Shown here in pieces: positions 7,632 to 16,640 of a stretch of 25,802 nt of DNA; the stretch's first letter is position 1, and every line of letters begins with the position of its first letter. Both the position numbers and the translations under genes were made by a program. The notes beneath the pieces are model-generated. The model was not told where the DNA came from and searched no databases. It saw only the letters and a program-made list of their open reading frames with translations. Source of the stretch: a virus. The stretch covers positions 1-25,802 of IMG/VR virus record IMGVR_UViG_3300028399_000027. One strand, 5' to 3'.

Positions 7632-8885
7632 CTATATCTCCGGCTGATAGTATTTGCCCTTGTACTTGTAAATAGGCAGGCCTGTCTTCTTGCTCACCCC
7701 GACCTTTACGGCACCATTAGGAATACCGAAAACAGGGTCTTTGCCGAGCCTCTCTTCAGTATATATCCTGAATTTGAGCGGATCGAAAATCCCTCTGTTT
7801 TTCTTCTTGAATTCATACAGCAGCTTGACGACCTGGGCCTGTCTCTCTGCCAACTTCTTGCGAATCTTGATAAGCAACTTGTTTCCTGCTTTGCTCAGGA
7901 TCAACTGAGGGTTCATATCCTGCAAGAACTTGACGTCCTGATCTGACATCTGTCCTGCAAGGACCATACCCTGACCAAGGTTTCTTGACCTTAGGGCCAA
8001 TTCGTTTGTAAGGGCGGTGAAGGCCTCCTTGGCTGCAAGGTTTGCTGTATCTATCGGTATATCAAATGAATTGGCTATCTGCTGAATTGACTTTCTCCAG
8101 TTTGCCAGCCTGCCAGTTTCCATCCTGTCGAGCAGGCCTTCGAGGGTATTCAATGTTGCTATCTGACTGGTAGCCTTGTTTGCATCATCGATAATGACCT
8201 TTTCGCTCTGTGCTGCAAGTTTTCCTCTTTCGACACCATAGCCGCGCATCTCTGGAGATATCGGCCTGTAACCTTCATTGAACAGCCTGTCCCGTTCCGC
8301 TTCATCTCTGACATTGACAGGAATCGCCTCTCCTGTTTCAGGATTGATCCAGGTCTCTACATCAGGAGCAAACTCTCGCTCTTTACCACTTGATACGGCA
8401 GGAGGAGCCCCCGTCTCTATATATGCCTGCCTCTGCATGGCCTCAGGTCCCTGCTGGGCAGCCAGAGACCGCTCCTTCCTGAGAATCATATCTTTGTACA
8501 GCGGATTCAGGCCATACTTCTGGCGGAGCACTTCGAGGCCTTTTCTTACCAGCTGAGGCCCTCCCTGCTTTGCCATCTGGTCGAGCTTCTTGAACTCCTC
8601 CATGACCTCATCAGGCTTTGCTCCTGAGAAGTCTATGCCTGTGATCTTTCCAACCTCATCAAGTAACTGTCCCTGCTCTTCAGGAGGTGCAAACGGCAAC
8701 CACTGTGTTATCTCCCTGAGCCGCTTCGAGTTCTCCTGTAACTTTTCACGCCTCATGATCTCAGCAGTAGCGAGCTGCTGTCCGAACTGCATGGCGGCCA
8801 TCTTATCGGCAAGCCTGCGCTCACTCTGTGCCTGCTGTTCTGCAAACCTTGGAAGCAGTCCCTTGTATACACTCGCCTGAGCCAT
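7632..8885 (-). CDS. internal virion / ejection protein candidate
   Basis: A 417-residue protein. ATG 8885 is preferred over GTG 8894 because AAGGAGG is eight bases upstream. The sequence is helical and Gln/Glu/Arg-rich, with coiled-coil-like stretches (FAEQQAQSERRLADKMAAMQFGQQLATAEIMRREK). A long mid-region contains ETWINPETGEAIPVNVRD, followed by helices around LNTLEGLLDRME and LAAKEAFTALTNELALRSRNLG. It ends in a short beta tail (GLPIYKYKGKYYQPEI). The INPxTGE and SxQDVxFL-like motifs are common in podovirus internal proteins. It sits between two other internal-protein candidates. Probably carried in the head and ejected. Confidence 0.58.
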   Translation of the reverse strand: MAQASVYKGLLPRFAEQQAQSERRLADKMAAMQFGQQLATAEIMRREKLQENSKRLREITQWLPFAPPEEQGQLLDEVGKITGIDFSGAKPDEVMEEFKKLDQMAKQGGPQLVRKGLEVLRQKYGLNPLYKDMILRKERSLAAQQGPEAMQRQAYIETGAPPAVSSGKEREFAPDVETWINPETGEAIPVNVRDEAERDRLFNEGYRPISPEMRGYGVERGKLAAQSEKVIIDDANKATSQIATLNTLEGLLDRMETGRLANWRKSIQQIANSFDIPIDTANLAAKEAFTALTNELALRSRNLGQGMVLAGQMSDQDVKFLQDMNPQLILSKAGNKLLIKIRKKLAERQAQVVKLLYEFKKKNRGIFDPLKFRIYTEERLGKDPVFGIPNGAVKVGVSKKTGLPIYKYKGKYYQPEI

Positions 8886-8890
8886 GTCCG

Positions 8891-9574
8891 TCACCTCCTT
8901 ATGAGCGGCATTGTGTTCTGTTCAAACTCTCTCGCCTTGCCAAGCGTATAGCGCCTGCTTGGAGTAGAAGGACCAGGAAGCAAGGGCCTGTTTCCGATTA
9001 TGTTGGGATTCCCCATCATATTCTGCCAGAACAGCTTATCACGCTGAGCCTGAGAGAGATTGAGGAAAGTAGACAACCCCTGCTCGGCAGCCCCTACGAA
9101 GGCCTGCCCCGTTGTCGGTGTTTGATACCTCATCAGTTCGTAGTTGAGCATAGGATCAGGTATTGACCTTCCGAGATTCAGCAGATTTTCATAACTGCGG
9201 AGCTTTGTCTGCTCCTGAAGTGTCCTGATGTCAGTTCCTATTGCAGACTCGGCCCTTGCCCGCTCGGCCTCTATGCCTTCGAGTTTTCTGCCGGCAGCCC
9301 CTATATTGCCATACGGCACGATCTGTTCCTTGACCCTTCTTGCAGCACCTTCATAGCGGGCCCCTATGTCTTCGAGCCCCTTTCTGATCAGCCTGTTTGC
9401 AACATCGTCAGAGAATGTATAGCCGCCTGCTTCGAGTCCACGCTTTATGCCTTCTATGATCTTGTCCTGCATCTCAAGCCATGGGCCGTAAGGCTTCGGC
9501 GGCTTGGGAGCAAACAAACGGTCTGCAAGAGAAAGCCCAAAACTTGCAAGAGACATTATGGTTATCGGATCCAT
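8891..9574 (-). CDS. internal virion protein candidate
   Basis: A 227-residue protein. The N-terminus MDPITIMSLASFGLSLADRLFAP is hydrophobic and could insert in membrane or act as an assembly signal. The rest is helical and charged (EDIGARYEGAARRVKEQIV and AERARAESAIGTDIRTLQEQTKLRSYENLL). Short hydrophobic-start helical proteins at this location are frequent first members of ejection-protein sets. AGGGGGTG precedes ATG 9574. No enzymatic motif is seen. Confidence 0.55.
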   Translation of the reverse strand: MDPITIMSLASFGLSLADRLFAPKPPKPYGPWLEMQDKIIEGIKRGLEAGGYTFSDDVANRLIRKGLEDIGARYEGAARRVKEQIVPYGNIGAAGRKLEGIEAERARAESAIGTDIRTLQEQTKLRSYENLLNLGRSIPDPMLNYELMRYQTPTTGQAFVGAAEQGLSTFLNLSQAQRDKLFWQNMMGNPNIIGNRPLLPGPSTPSRRYTLGKAREFEQNTMPLIRR

Positions 9575-9587
9575 TTCAACACCCCCT

Positions 9588-10484
9588 TTACTCTAATGCT
9601 ACCGTTTCACCACCTATGGCGTCAACCATGATTATTGCATCTGAAATCTCTCCCTGCGTTGCACCATCCCGTGCTTTTCCCTTTATCTGCAGGCTGTCAC
9701 CTGCAGTTATTCCCGATATGACTTCTTCATAGGTTGCTGATGTGCTTGTTATTCTCTCTGTTCCTACTGCAACGTCATTGAGATGAATTTGCCCATAAGC
9801 AGTACCGCCTCCTGAGGTATTGGTCAGTGTAAACCAAACTCTTACAGACCCTCCACGTTTCATGACGAATGTCTTGACGTTCTGGTAAGTAGTGCTTCCT
9901 GTAAATGTGCTTGCCTTCTTAGACCACAAAAGCGGCTGATGGCCAGCAGAGTAATCCAGGTTCTTCTTGAACGTCGACCCTGCCAGAACGTTCCCACTTG
10001 CATCGACCTCGAAAGCCCTGAACCATGACGGTCCAATCCCAGAGGCATCAGAAGGAGCATAATAAATCCTGAACACTGTAGACCTGAGAGTAATTAGCAT
10101 ACACGGGCCCGTAACATCCCTGCCCGTCCATGTCGACCCATTCCATTCAGTGTTGTATGAAATTCCCCACTCACTGCCGTCTGATCCTCTAAACTCCCTT
10201 ACCAGGGCATTGCCGTCAGCACGCATCTTGCGCCATATACCGTCAAAAGTATGACGCAGAAGACCGCTCAGGCTTCCTCCGCTCAGCGGCAAGAAGGACG
10301 ATCCACTGAGGTCTATCTTTGTCGACTGGATCGGAGGGCTGCCATCGATGTTTGCATCGTCGAGAGAATTCATGTTGCTTGCCAGGTTATTGAGCTCTGC
10401 ATCTATGGCAGCGCCAACATCAGGATCGATTGTTGGAAGTGTTGAGAAGTAGTTCGACGAATATATTCTTGATACGAGTGCCAT
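9588..10484 (-). CDS. tail fibre-like protein
   Basis: A 298-residue protein with a GGAGGT site before ATG 10484. The N-terminal helix (PDVGAAIDAELNNLASNMNSLDDANI) resembles attachment segments of short tail fibres. The LPLSGGSLSG motif is the common collar-like linker in fibres. The remainder is beta-rich. The last ~110 residues (VWFTLTNTSGGGTAYGQIHLNDVAVG, then ISGITAGDSLQIKGKARDG) look like a jelly-roll-type tip domain. It follows the hub gene directly, so it may be the fibre that docks there. Confidence 0.68.
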   Translation of the reverse strand: MALVSRIYSSNYFSTLPTIDPDVGAAIDAELNNLASNMNSLDDANIDGSPPIQSTKIDLSGSSFLPLSGGSLSGLLRHTFDGIWRKMRADGNALVREFRGSDGSEWGISYNTEWNGSTWTGRDVTGPCMLITLRSTVFRIYYAPSDASGIGPSWFRAFEVDASGNVLAGSTFKKNLDYSAGHQPLLWSKKASTFTGSTTYQNVKTFVMKRGGSVRVWFTLTNTSGGGTAYGQIHLNDVAVGTERITSTSATYEEVISGITAGDSLQIKGKARDGATQGEISDAIIMVDAIGGETVALE

Positions 10485-10485
10485 G

Positions 10486-12537
10486 TCAGACCTCCACCCG
10501 CTTGATTTTGCGCTTCGGCTGATAAAACAGGCTTATGCCGTTTAGAGTTATAGGCTGATTCAAGCCTGCATGTGATATCTTGAACTTGATATTTCTGCCC
10601 TTCAGGTTGACTGAGTCTGAGCCTATTATGTCCAGAGTTTTCGTAACCCTGTAATTACCTCCAAGGGTACTCCAAGCAACAGAACCCCATGATTCTCCCC
10701 TTACTGAAACTATTTCTCCACCTGAAGGAGTGCCATTGTCCCAGTTATCCACAGTCAACGTATTGTTTGCATCATCGACCGCAGTTATGGTTCCCTTTGA
10801 TCCTCCTGAGGCAACAGCAAACATACCGACGACGACATTGGATAAATCCCATGTACTTCCGTCTACTACGGTCGTAGCCGTAAAGGTCGTGTTTGAACTC
10901 GATGTCGTCACATCAGCAGTATAGAGATTCAACGGTACAGATATGCTGTCTCCATCAATATACACAGTGACACTCGGCGAATAATTGCCCTGTAAAGTCG
11001 TATCGACATTGAAGAACCTGAACCTTACATCCTGGTTGCCGCCTATTCTCCACCATGTAAATTCAGCCCTCTGGGTAATTGCAGACCCTGCATTGTTCAG
11101 GCCTCCAATCTTGTATATCTTTCCTGTTGCTTCAGAAGTGCCAAACAGGGTGTTGTTATTCCAATCCAACATAATGTTGCATTTCCTGTCATATACAGTA
11201 ATCGTATTGAGCCTGTAATCCCATACTATCTGCTTATTGTTGTATGACTGCCCGGCTTCAGTAACAGAAAGTATATACCTGTTGTTCTTCAAATCATTGA
11301 ATCCATAAGCCTGGTCCAACTTGTTCGGATCGAGACTATTGATCAAACCAGTTATATTTATTCCAACATCAGGCTGGTAACCTATATTCCTATACGTATA
11401 CCCATCGAAAGCATACAATCCATGCTTCGTAAGTCCAACAAGGACATCCCCACTGTTCAAGGTGACCGTTGCAATAGAGCGATGATATAAGCCGTAAGAG
11501 TTACTTATTGGCTGACTCGTGGTCATCATATCATCCGGGGTTATACCGCTTACAGGCCATGTGGAAGATTCCTTGAAAATATACAGAATATTTCTCAAGG
11601 TTCTGACTCCGATAATCTCCTGGCCGTCATTAAGACCTATCTGGAGGTAGTATCCTGTGGTTGCCGAGGTTTTGAATATCTCAGGCTGACTCTGGTGAGA
11701 AAAGTATACCTTCGTCGGTTCTCCTGAAACACCGGCAACGAACAGGTATTCCTTGTAGACCTCGGCGAATTTCCCTACAGGTGGATCATCATGATCAGTA
11801 GGAGCAAGTGTTGTTCCAAGGCTTGTATCGGCAATGTTGTCTGTATATGTCGTTGTTGTGTTGTCAGGTATCGTATCAAGATAATAGAACGCAGTCCCGC
11901 CAGCCGTGGTTCTGTATATCTTTCTGCTTACCACCTCTGCAGAACCTGTTGGAATTGCAGAAAGATCGACCTGCTGAGAAGACGGACTGACGATAGATGT
12001 AGACGGCCCAGGATTGGTTTCTGCACCGGCCTTTGACACGAACGTGACCTTATACATGTAATCACCGGTTAGGTTGCCAGAGCTTCCAACAGCTGCAGAC
12101 GGTGCAGTAGTCGGCTTTGCGATCTTCAGAGTAAGCATGTTTGAACCGTCATACTTGAGCGGCTGATTGGTACCATCGAACCTTATTGCAAAATCCGCCA
12201 AGGTCGTATAATTTCCCATGTATCCAGCCGTCAAGCCGGTATAGATAGAAGAAAAAACTCCTGTCGATCCTTCGACGTACACGTCTGTATTGCTATCAAC
12301 AAGCAGTTTCTTCGTTCCGTCTTTCTTGTTGTACACATATGCCCCTGTTATTGAAGCAGTAGGTAATCCAGAGGTCGAATACTCCGAGTATCCATCAACC
12401 GTCTTCAGCCCGGTCGGTGTAAAGTCCATGTTCAGGATATCAACGATAACTTCCGACGGCAAATTCATCTGGTCGTCAGTATCGTTGAATCCCCTGAACG
12501 GAACTTTAGGCCTGTATTCCCGTATCCTTCTGATCAT
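10486..12537 (-). CDS. tail hub / DNA-stabilisation-like protein
   Basis: A 683-residue beta protein. The N-terminus FRGFNDTDDQMNLPSEVIVDILNMDFTPTGLKTVDGYSEY is the typical start of phage stabilisation/hub proteins that form a propeller around the tail axis. Residues about 155-240 hold a fibronectin-III-like insert (YMYKVTFVSKAGAETNPG, then KIYRTTAGGTAFYYLDTI, then TTTTYTDNIADTSLG). WNNNTLFGTSEATGKIYKIGG and similar strands continue the propeller. A further insert near 565-625 (DVTTSSSNTTFTATTV, then GSKGTITAVDDANNTLTVDNW) recurs in other phages. It would close the portal-adaptor channel and hold the DNA. Its start overlaps the propeller gene stop (ATGA). Confidence 0.7.
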   Translation of the reverse strand: MIRRIREYRPKVPFRGFNDTDDQMNLPSEVIVDILNMDFTPTGLKTVDGYSEYSTSGLPTASITGAYVYNKKDGTKKLLVDSNTDVYVEGSTGVFSSIYTGLTAGYMGNYTTLADFAIRFDGTNQPLKYDGSNMLTLKIAKPTTAPSAAVGSSGNLTGDYMYKVTFVSKAGAETNPGPSTSIVSPSSQQVDLSAIPTGSAEVVSRKIYRTTAGGTAFYYLDTIPDNTTTTYTDNIADTSLGTTLAPTDHDDPPVGKFAEVYKEYLFVAGVSGEPTKVYFSHQSQPEIFKTSATTGYYLQIGLNDGQEIIGVRTLRNILYIFKESSTWPVSGITPDDMMTTSQPISNSYGLYHRSIATVTLNSGDVLVGLTKHGLYAFDGYTYRNIGYQPDVGINITGLINSLDPNKLDQAYGFNDLKNNRYILSVTEAGQSYNNKQIVWDYRLNTITVYDRKCNIMLDWNNNTLFGTSEATGKIYKIGGLNNAGSAITQRAEFTWWRIGGNQDVRFRFFNVDTTLQGNYSPSVTVYIDGDSISVPLNLYTADVTTSSSNTTFTATTVVDGSTWDLSNVVVGMFAVASGGSKGTITAVDDANNTLTVDNWDNGTPSGGEIVSVRGESWGSVAWSTLGGNYRVTKTLDIIGSDSVNLKGRNIKFKISHAGLNQPITLNGISLFYQPKRKIKRVEV

Positions 12538-13673
12538 CTCTGCCTTACCTTACTCCATGTTGATGTTGCTGCTTTCTGTTTGCCCCATTTGTGAAAACTC
12601 TTGAGATAATTTGCTATTGAACTGTAATTACCGACATTTCCAGCAGTATCTAACGTAGTTAATGTCCAGGAACCTCCTGAATTGATTGCGCATTTGAGAT
12701 TATCATTTGTAGTATCGTAATAACTGATATATATATTGTCATTGGAATCAATTACGATTGAGTTGTGTTCACCAACAGCATCAATACTATCCAAAACAGT
12801 AGAAACCCAAGCACCCGATGCATTAGTTATGTATCTCAGATCATAATCAGTGTAATAAAAGTAGCTGATATGAACCTTGTCATTTGAGTCAAGTGCAATT
12901 GAAGTATACCATCCAACATCAGTGCCGTTATTATCCAAGAGAGTAGAAACCCAAGCGCCAGAGGTATTCGTTGTATATCTAAGAGCTTTATTTGTAGAAT
13001 CATAGTAACTGATATGAATCTTATTGTTTGAGTCAAGTGCAATCGAAGAATACCTCCCAACAATATTGACACTATCGGCAGTAGAAGTAACCCAAGAGCC
13101 CGATTCATTCGTTGCATACTTCAGATTGAAATTTGCAACATTAGCATCATAATAACTGATATGAGCTTTATCATTTGAGTCAATCGCAATTGAAGTCTCA
13201 AAATTTATTTTCGTGCTGCTGTCCACAGTAGTGATAACCCAAGAGCCCGATTCATTCGTTGCGTATTTCAGATTGAAATTTGTATTGTCGTTGTAACTGA
13301 TGTGGACTTTATCATTAGAATCAATCGCAATTGAACTATAAAGACCAACATCTCCAGCACTATCTATAACTGTAATGACCCAAGCACCTAAGGCATTCGT
13401 TGCATACTTGAGATTTTTATTTGTTGAATCGTAATAACTGATATGTGCTTTACCATTTGAATCAATTGCAATTGAAGTATACCATCCGACATAATTGCCA
13501 TCGTCAATAACTGAGGCAACCCATGATCCTGATTCATTGGTTATATACTTCAGATTACCATTGGTGGCATCATAGTAACTGATAAATTGAATATTCAACT
13601 GCTTGTTGATATCTGTGACTTTATCAGTCTTCTGCCAGTTATTGCTTGCTGATTTTACCTTTACGAATCCCAT
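12534..13673 (-). CDS. seven-repeat beta-propeller virion protein
   Basis: A 379-residue protein starting at ATG 13673, which shares a base with the adaptor stop (TGATG). It holds seven repeats of about 47 residues with core SIAIDSNDKxHISYYDxTNxNLKYxTNxSGxWV. The first repeat lacks its opening strand and the C-terminus supplies an extra one (YSSIANYL), the classic closure of a seven-bladed propeller. The N-terminus (VKVKSASNNWQKTDKV) and C-terminus (KWGKQKAATSTWSKVRQR) share a KxxxATSxWxK-like linker motif. DNA is visibly AT-rich and repetitive relative to flanking genes, pointing to separate acquisition. No Asp-box sialidase catalytic residues are visible. Probably a surface, binding or decoration protein of the tail. 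Confidence 0.7.
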   Translation of the reverse strand: MGFVKVKSASNNWQKTDKVTDINKQLNIQFISYYDATNGNLKYITNESGSWVASVIDDGNYVGWYTSIAIDSNGKAHISYYDSTNKNLKYATNALGAWVITVIDSAGDVGLYSSIAIDSNDKVHISYNDNTNFNLKYATNESGSWVITTVDSSTKINFETSIAIDSNDKAHISYYDANVANFNLKYATNESGSWVTSTADSVNIVGRYSSIALDSNNKIHISYYDSTNKALRYTTNTSGAWVSTLLDNNGTDVGWYTSIALDSNDKVHISYFYYTDYDLRYITNASGAWVSTVLDSIDAVGEHNSIVIDSNDNIYISYYDTTNDNLKCAINSGGSWTLTTLDTAGNVGNYSSIANYLKSFHKWGKQKAATSTWSKVRQR

Positions 13674-14572
13674 CAGTAATAATCCACCACCCTGCACTGA
13701 AGGTTATCAAGATTCATCCCATCGACTTCCCTCATCTTGAGTTCCTGAAGCATAACCCTGTAGATGGTCCTCTCCTTCAGGTATCTATCGTCATCATCAT
13801 CCTGCAAGACCCGCCAGTAGACACCAGTGATAAATACATTTCTCCACCGCCTGTAGAGAGTACCCATGAGGTTCGAACTCAGGTCAACGAGTGAGAGGTT
13901 GGCATAGTAGCGCATCTGAAGGCCATAGAGCTTATCAGGTGTCGGATACAGTTCGAACTCTCCAGTCTCATCTGAATCAGCCTGAGCCATACCAAGAGGA
14001 AAGTAATGAGTCGGCCTGCTCCTTGCATTCGGATGAGCAATTGCATCCCTCTCTGTGATTCTCAACTGATGCAACGGATACTGTGTATCAACAATCATGT
14101 AGGTCTCTGTACCATCAGGCGTTACAGTAAAATCAGGAGTCACACTTGCAACCTTCGTTGTAGTATTGTATGCAGTTATCTGAGAGCATGCACCAAGCCC
14201 TGTACCAGACGTTATAAGAAGCAGTTTTCCTATTGCAAAGTCCTCTGAAACATCCTCGTTTGCATCCAATGTTGCAGACGATGAAGTTGCCGCCTGAAGT
14301 GTGCCTGTATGGTCCCCTGTCAGGATCGTAAGGGTAAGGTCACGCTCAAAGTCAACAGGGTTTGCATACCTCGATATGCCTTTCGTGGTGACCCCGTAGC
14401 TGGTATATATCAACGACTTCCACTTCTTTGAAGTCGTCCATATGTCATGTTTGACTTCTTCGAGCCAGTCCTTTGCTCTCGATATCTTGGCGGCTGACGG
14501 ATTAGAGTAGCCAGCTCGCTTAAGGGCCTCTGTAACGATGCTGTCAGACGTCGGCTGTGTTGGTACTGCCAT
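13673..14572 (-). CDS. head-tail adaptor (SU10 adaptor / P22 gp4-like)
   Basis: A 299-residue protein with GAGGAGGT upstream of ATG 14572. The helical N-terminus (IVTEALKRAGYSNPSAAKISRAKDWLEEVKHDIWTTSKKWKSL), followed by a YANPVDFERDL strand, is the usual pattern of adaptors that bind under the portal. Residues about 80-160 are a beta insert with SATLDANEDVSEDFAIGKLLLITSGTGLGACSQITAY and DFTVTPDGTETYMI, a module spread through many phage virion proteins. The C-terminal helices (YRRWRNVFITGVYWRVLQDDDDDRYLKERTIYRVMLQEL) would contact the portal. It overlaps the glycosyltransferase gene by 29 bases. Confidence 0.72.
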   Translation of the reverse strand: MAVPTQPTSDSIVTEALKRAGYSNPSAAKISRAKDWLEEVKHDIWTTSKKWKSLIYTSYGVTTKGISRYANPVDFERDLTLTILTGDHTGTLQAATSSSATLDANEDVSEDFAIGKLLLITSGTGLGACSQITAYNTTTKVASVTPDFTVTPDGTETYMIVDTQYPLHQLRITERDAIAHPNARSRPTHYFPLGMAQADSDETGEFELYPTPDKLYGLQMRYYANLSLVDLSSNLMGTLYRRWRNVFITGVYWRVLQDDDDDRYLKERTIYRVMLQELKMREVDGMNLDNLQCRVVDYY

Positions 14573-15668
14573 TCAGGACCTCCTCAAGTGAAAACTTCCA
14601 TAACCGCCAATTCTTGTTGATATCGAAATTGGCCTCAACGTCCTTCCTTGCCTTTGCACCTATGGATTTTCTCAAGATACTCGATTCTATCATTTCAGAC
14701 ATACCGCTGAACCATGCAGATTCGTCATTGTCTTCAATCATTATTGCATTCTCTCCGGTATAGACCTCACGGTAAGGACTGACCAGCGACATCACGCAGG
14801 GAACCTCCATTGCAGACATCTCTATCCACTTGATCGGAGATTTGCATCTGTTGAAATCATTATCCACCAACGGTATTACTGCAAAGTCGAGATTCATCAT
14901 CATTGCCTCATAATGATATCTTTCGATGTTGACCCATGGATGAATCTCAACCCTGTCTTCAGGCAAATCCTTGATGAATCCCTTGAATGCCTGGCCGAAA
15001 ACAACGAACCTCGTATTTTCGTATGCCTCCATTATCAATCTTACAGGCTCTTTGATAATCATGAGGTCCTCGTAGTGGCTGCTTCCACCAAACCACCCGA
15101 ATCTCACTTCTTCTGTTCTCTGAAACGGCAAGGCTTTCCACATGTTTACATCTATTGAATTAGGGAGAACATAGACATTGCCATTGTATTCCCTGTAGAT
15201 ATCAGCAAGAATATCTGTTGTTACAGTTACAGCGTCTGCAATCTCAAGGGTCCTTTTGAAGTAATTCATGCGCTCGACATTCTTCTTTATGTCTATGTTT
15301 TTTCCATCTTCCCACAATTTCATTTTGCTGCCGTCCTTGAGTGCTACAACAACCTCTTTCGTGCCAAGATGAGCATAATGATTCGAAAATGGAGACACAT
15401 CGAAAAGGTTGTCGTCAAACTCAACTACAATACGCTTGCCCTCTTTCTTCATCTCGTTTATCAGTATGTGAAAGTTAGGTTCTCCGGGCCGAGGAACAAC
15501 GACAACATCAGAATCTTCAAGCATCGAGGCAAGTTCATTAATTCCAATGCCCTGCTTTGCAAAGTCGACTATGACGAAAGGATCATTCATAGCCCAGACA
15601 GAATAAGGCAGAGTAACCCGGTAGTATCCACAAGGGCCGTCGTCTCTTACAAAAGCTGTAATCTTCAT
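14544..15668 (-). CDS. glycosyltransferase, GT4-type (group 1)
   Basis: A 374-residue GT-B-fold enzyme expected to transfer a sugar from a nucleotide-sugar donor. The N-terminus MKITAFVRDDGPCGYYRV and the VEFDDNLF motif (82-89) occur in phage-borne group 1 glycosyltransferases. The second Rossmann domain has RFGWFGGSSHYEDL (189-202) and the EX7E-like donor site CKSPIKWIEMSAMEVP (275-290). There is no membrane segment or signal peptide, so it acts in the cytoplasm. It overlaps the RmlA-like gene (ATGA) and the adaptor gene, and is therefore expressed with head genes. Acceptor unknown: a virion protein or host glycan. Confidence 0.78.
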   Translation of the reverse strand: MKITAFVRDDGPCGYYRVTLPYSVWAMNDPFVIVDFAKQGIGINELASMLEDSDVVVVPRPGEPNFHILINEMKKEGKRIVVEFDDNLFDVSPFSNHYAHLGTKEVVVALKDGSKMKLWEDGKNIDIKKNVERMNYFKRTLEIADAVTVTTDILADIYREYNGNVYVLPNSIDVNMWKALPFQRTEEVRFGWFGGSSHYEDLMIIKEPVRLIMEAYENTRFVVFGQAFKGFIKDLPEDRVEIHPWVNIERYHYEAMMMNLDFAVIPLVDNDFNRCKSPIKWIEMSAMEVPCVMSLVSPYREVYTGENAIMIEDNDESAWFSGMSEMIESSILRKSIGAKARKDVEANFDINKNWRLWKFSLEEVLNGSTNTADV

Positions 15669-16390
15669 ATAAGCATCCTTTCATTTATGCTGTTTTTCAC
15701 CAGCAAAGAAGCTTCGAGTAATCCATCAAACGTACCAGCGTCAACCCATGCTCCTTTTATTTCTTTGTGCCTCAGCTCTCCGTTTTTTGCATACTTGTTT
15801 ATGACATCAACTATCTCGTATTCACTGCGCCTCGACTTTGTTATCGTCTTTGCAAACTTGACAGCCTTGTTGTCGAACACGTACAACCCTGTAACTGCAT
15901 ACTCAGACGGTGGAATATCAGGCTTTTCAATCACGCATCTTATTCTTCCATCGTTATCAAATACAGGAACTCCATACCTTGCAGGATCGTCGACCTTCTT
16001 CACGAAAATCTTTGCTCCTGATTCAAACCCTGAAATATGACTCGACAGGTCATCCTCGAAAATATTGTCTCCAAGTGCAAGAGTAAAGTTATCATCTCCA
16101 ATAAACGAGGAACTTATCATGATTCCATGCGCTATACCTTCAGGTCTTTCCTGTATTTCATAAAACAGCCTTACTCCGAACTTCATACCACTTCCAAGCA
16201 GGTTGAGGTAATCACCTGCATTGTATCTTGATACTATTATGAGAATATCCTTTATTCCAGCCCTAATAAGTGTATCAAGTGGATAATATATCATTGGCCG
16301 GTTGTAAACAGGCAGCAATTGCTTACTCGTCACGGCAGTGCAAGGCATCAGCCTTGTAGCAAGACCTCCTGACAGTATTATCCCCTTCAT
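15665..16390 (-). CDS. glucose-1-phosphate thymidylyltransferase-like (RmlA family)
   Basis: A 241-residue nucleotidyltransferase that would make a dTDP-sugar from sugar-1-phosphate and dTTP. The pyrophosphorylase signature lies at residues 8-32 (GGLATRL, then SKQLLPVYNRP) with Arg13 and Lys23 present. The usual GxGTRL is changed to GLATRL, as in some variants. EIQERPEGIAHG (78-89), the metal-binding LGDNIF (106-111), VTGLYVFD and WVDAGTFDGLLEAS all match RmlA. It ends about 45 residues earlier than Escherichia coli RmlA, lacking the last helices. It sits in an ATGA-coupled run with a glycosyltransferase, and rmlB is encoded divergently at 24806. The exact sugar substrate is not certain. Confidence 0.82.
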   Translation of the reverse strand: MKGIILSGGLATRLMPCTAVTSKQLLPVYNRPMIYYPLDTLIRAGIKDILIIVSRYNAGDYLNLLGSGMKFGVRLFYEIQERPEGIAHGIMISSSFIGDDNFTLALGDNIFEDDLSSHISGFESGAKIFVKKVDDPARYGVPVFDNDGRIRCVIEKPDIPPSEYAVTGLYVFDNKAVKFAKTITKSRRSEYEIVDVINKYAKNGELRHKEIKGAWVDAGTFDGLLEASLLVKNSINERMLI

Positions 16391-16626
16391 ATGGAAACCT
16401 TCCCCTTAAGTGCCTTGAACATCTTCATATCCTTCTTCAGTTCGTCGATCTGCTCCTTGAGTGCTTTGTAGGAGTTACCATTGCTTTTGCCCTTCAGTCT
16501 TTCAACCGGCTTGTGCTTACCTTTGAAGAAGACCAGGCCGCACTCAATGCATACTATGAAATCGGTAAGCGGATACATGAGTTCGGCCTTGTCTGAACCA
16601 CAGAAACATCCAAATTCGTTATCCAT
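16387..16626 (-). CDS. small zinc-ribbon/coiled-coil protein
   Basis: A 79-residue protein with AAAGGGGTG upstream of ATG 16626. CFCGSDKAELMYPLTDF followed by CIECGLVFF gives a CxC...CxxC zinc-ribbon-like pattern at residues 7-29. The second half is a Lys/Glu coiled coil (SYKALKEQIDELKKDMKMFKALKGK). It overlaps the RmlA-like gene (ATGA) and follows the sulfotransferase-like gene. It may be an adapter for the neighbouring enzymes or an unrelated small regulator. No function assigned. Confidence 0.6.
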   Translation of the reverse strand: MDNEFGCFCGSDKAELMYPLTDFIVCIECGLVFFKGKHKPVERLKGKSNGNSYKALKEQIDELKKDMKMFKALKGKVSI

Positions 16627-16640
16627 ACTTGAACACCCCT

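Noticed and set aside
12534-13673. CRISPR-like or noncoding repeat array
   Set aside because: The repeats of about 141 bases are in-frame coding units of a propeller, without spacers.
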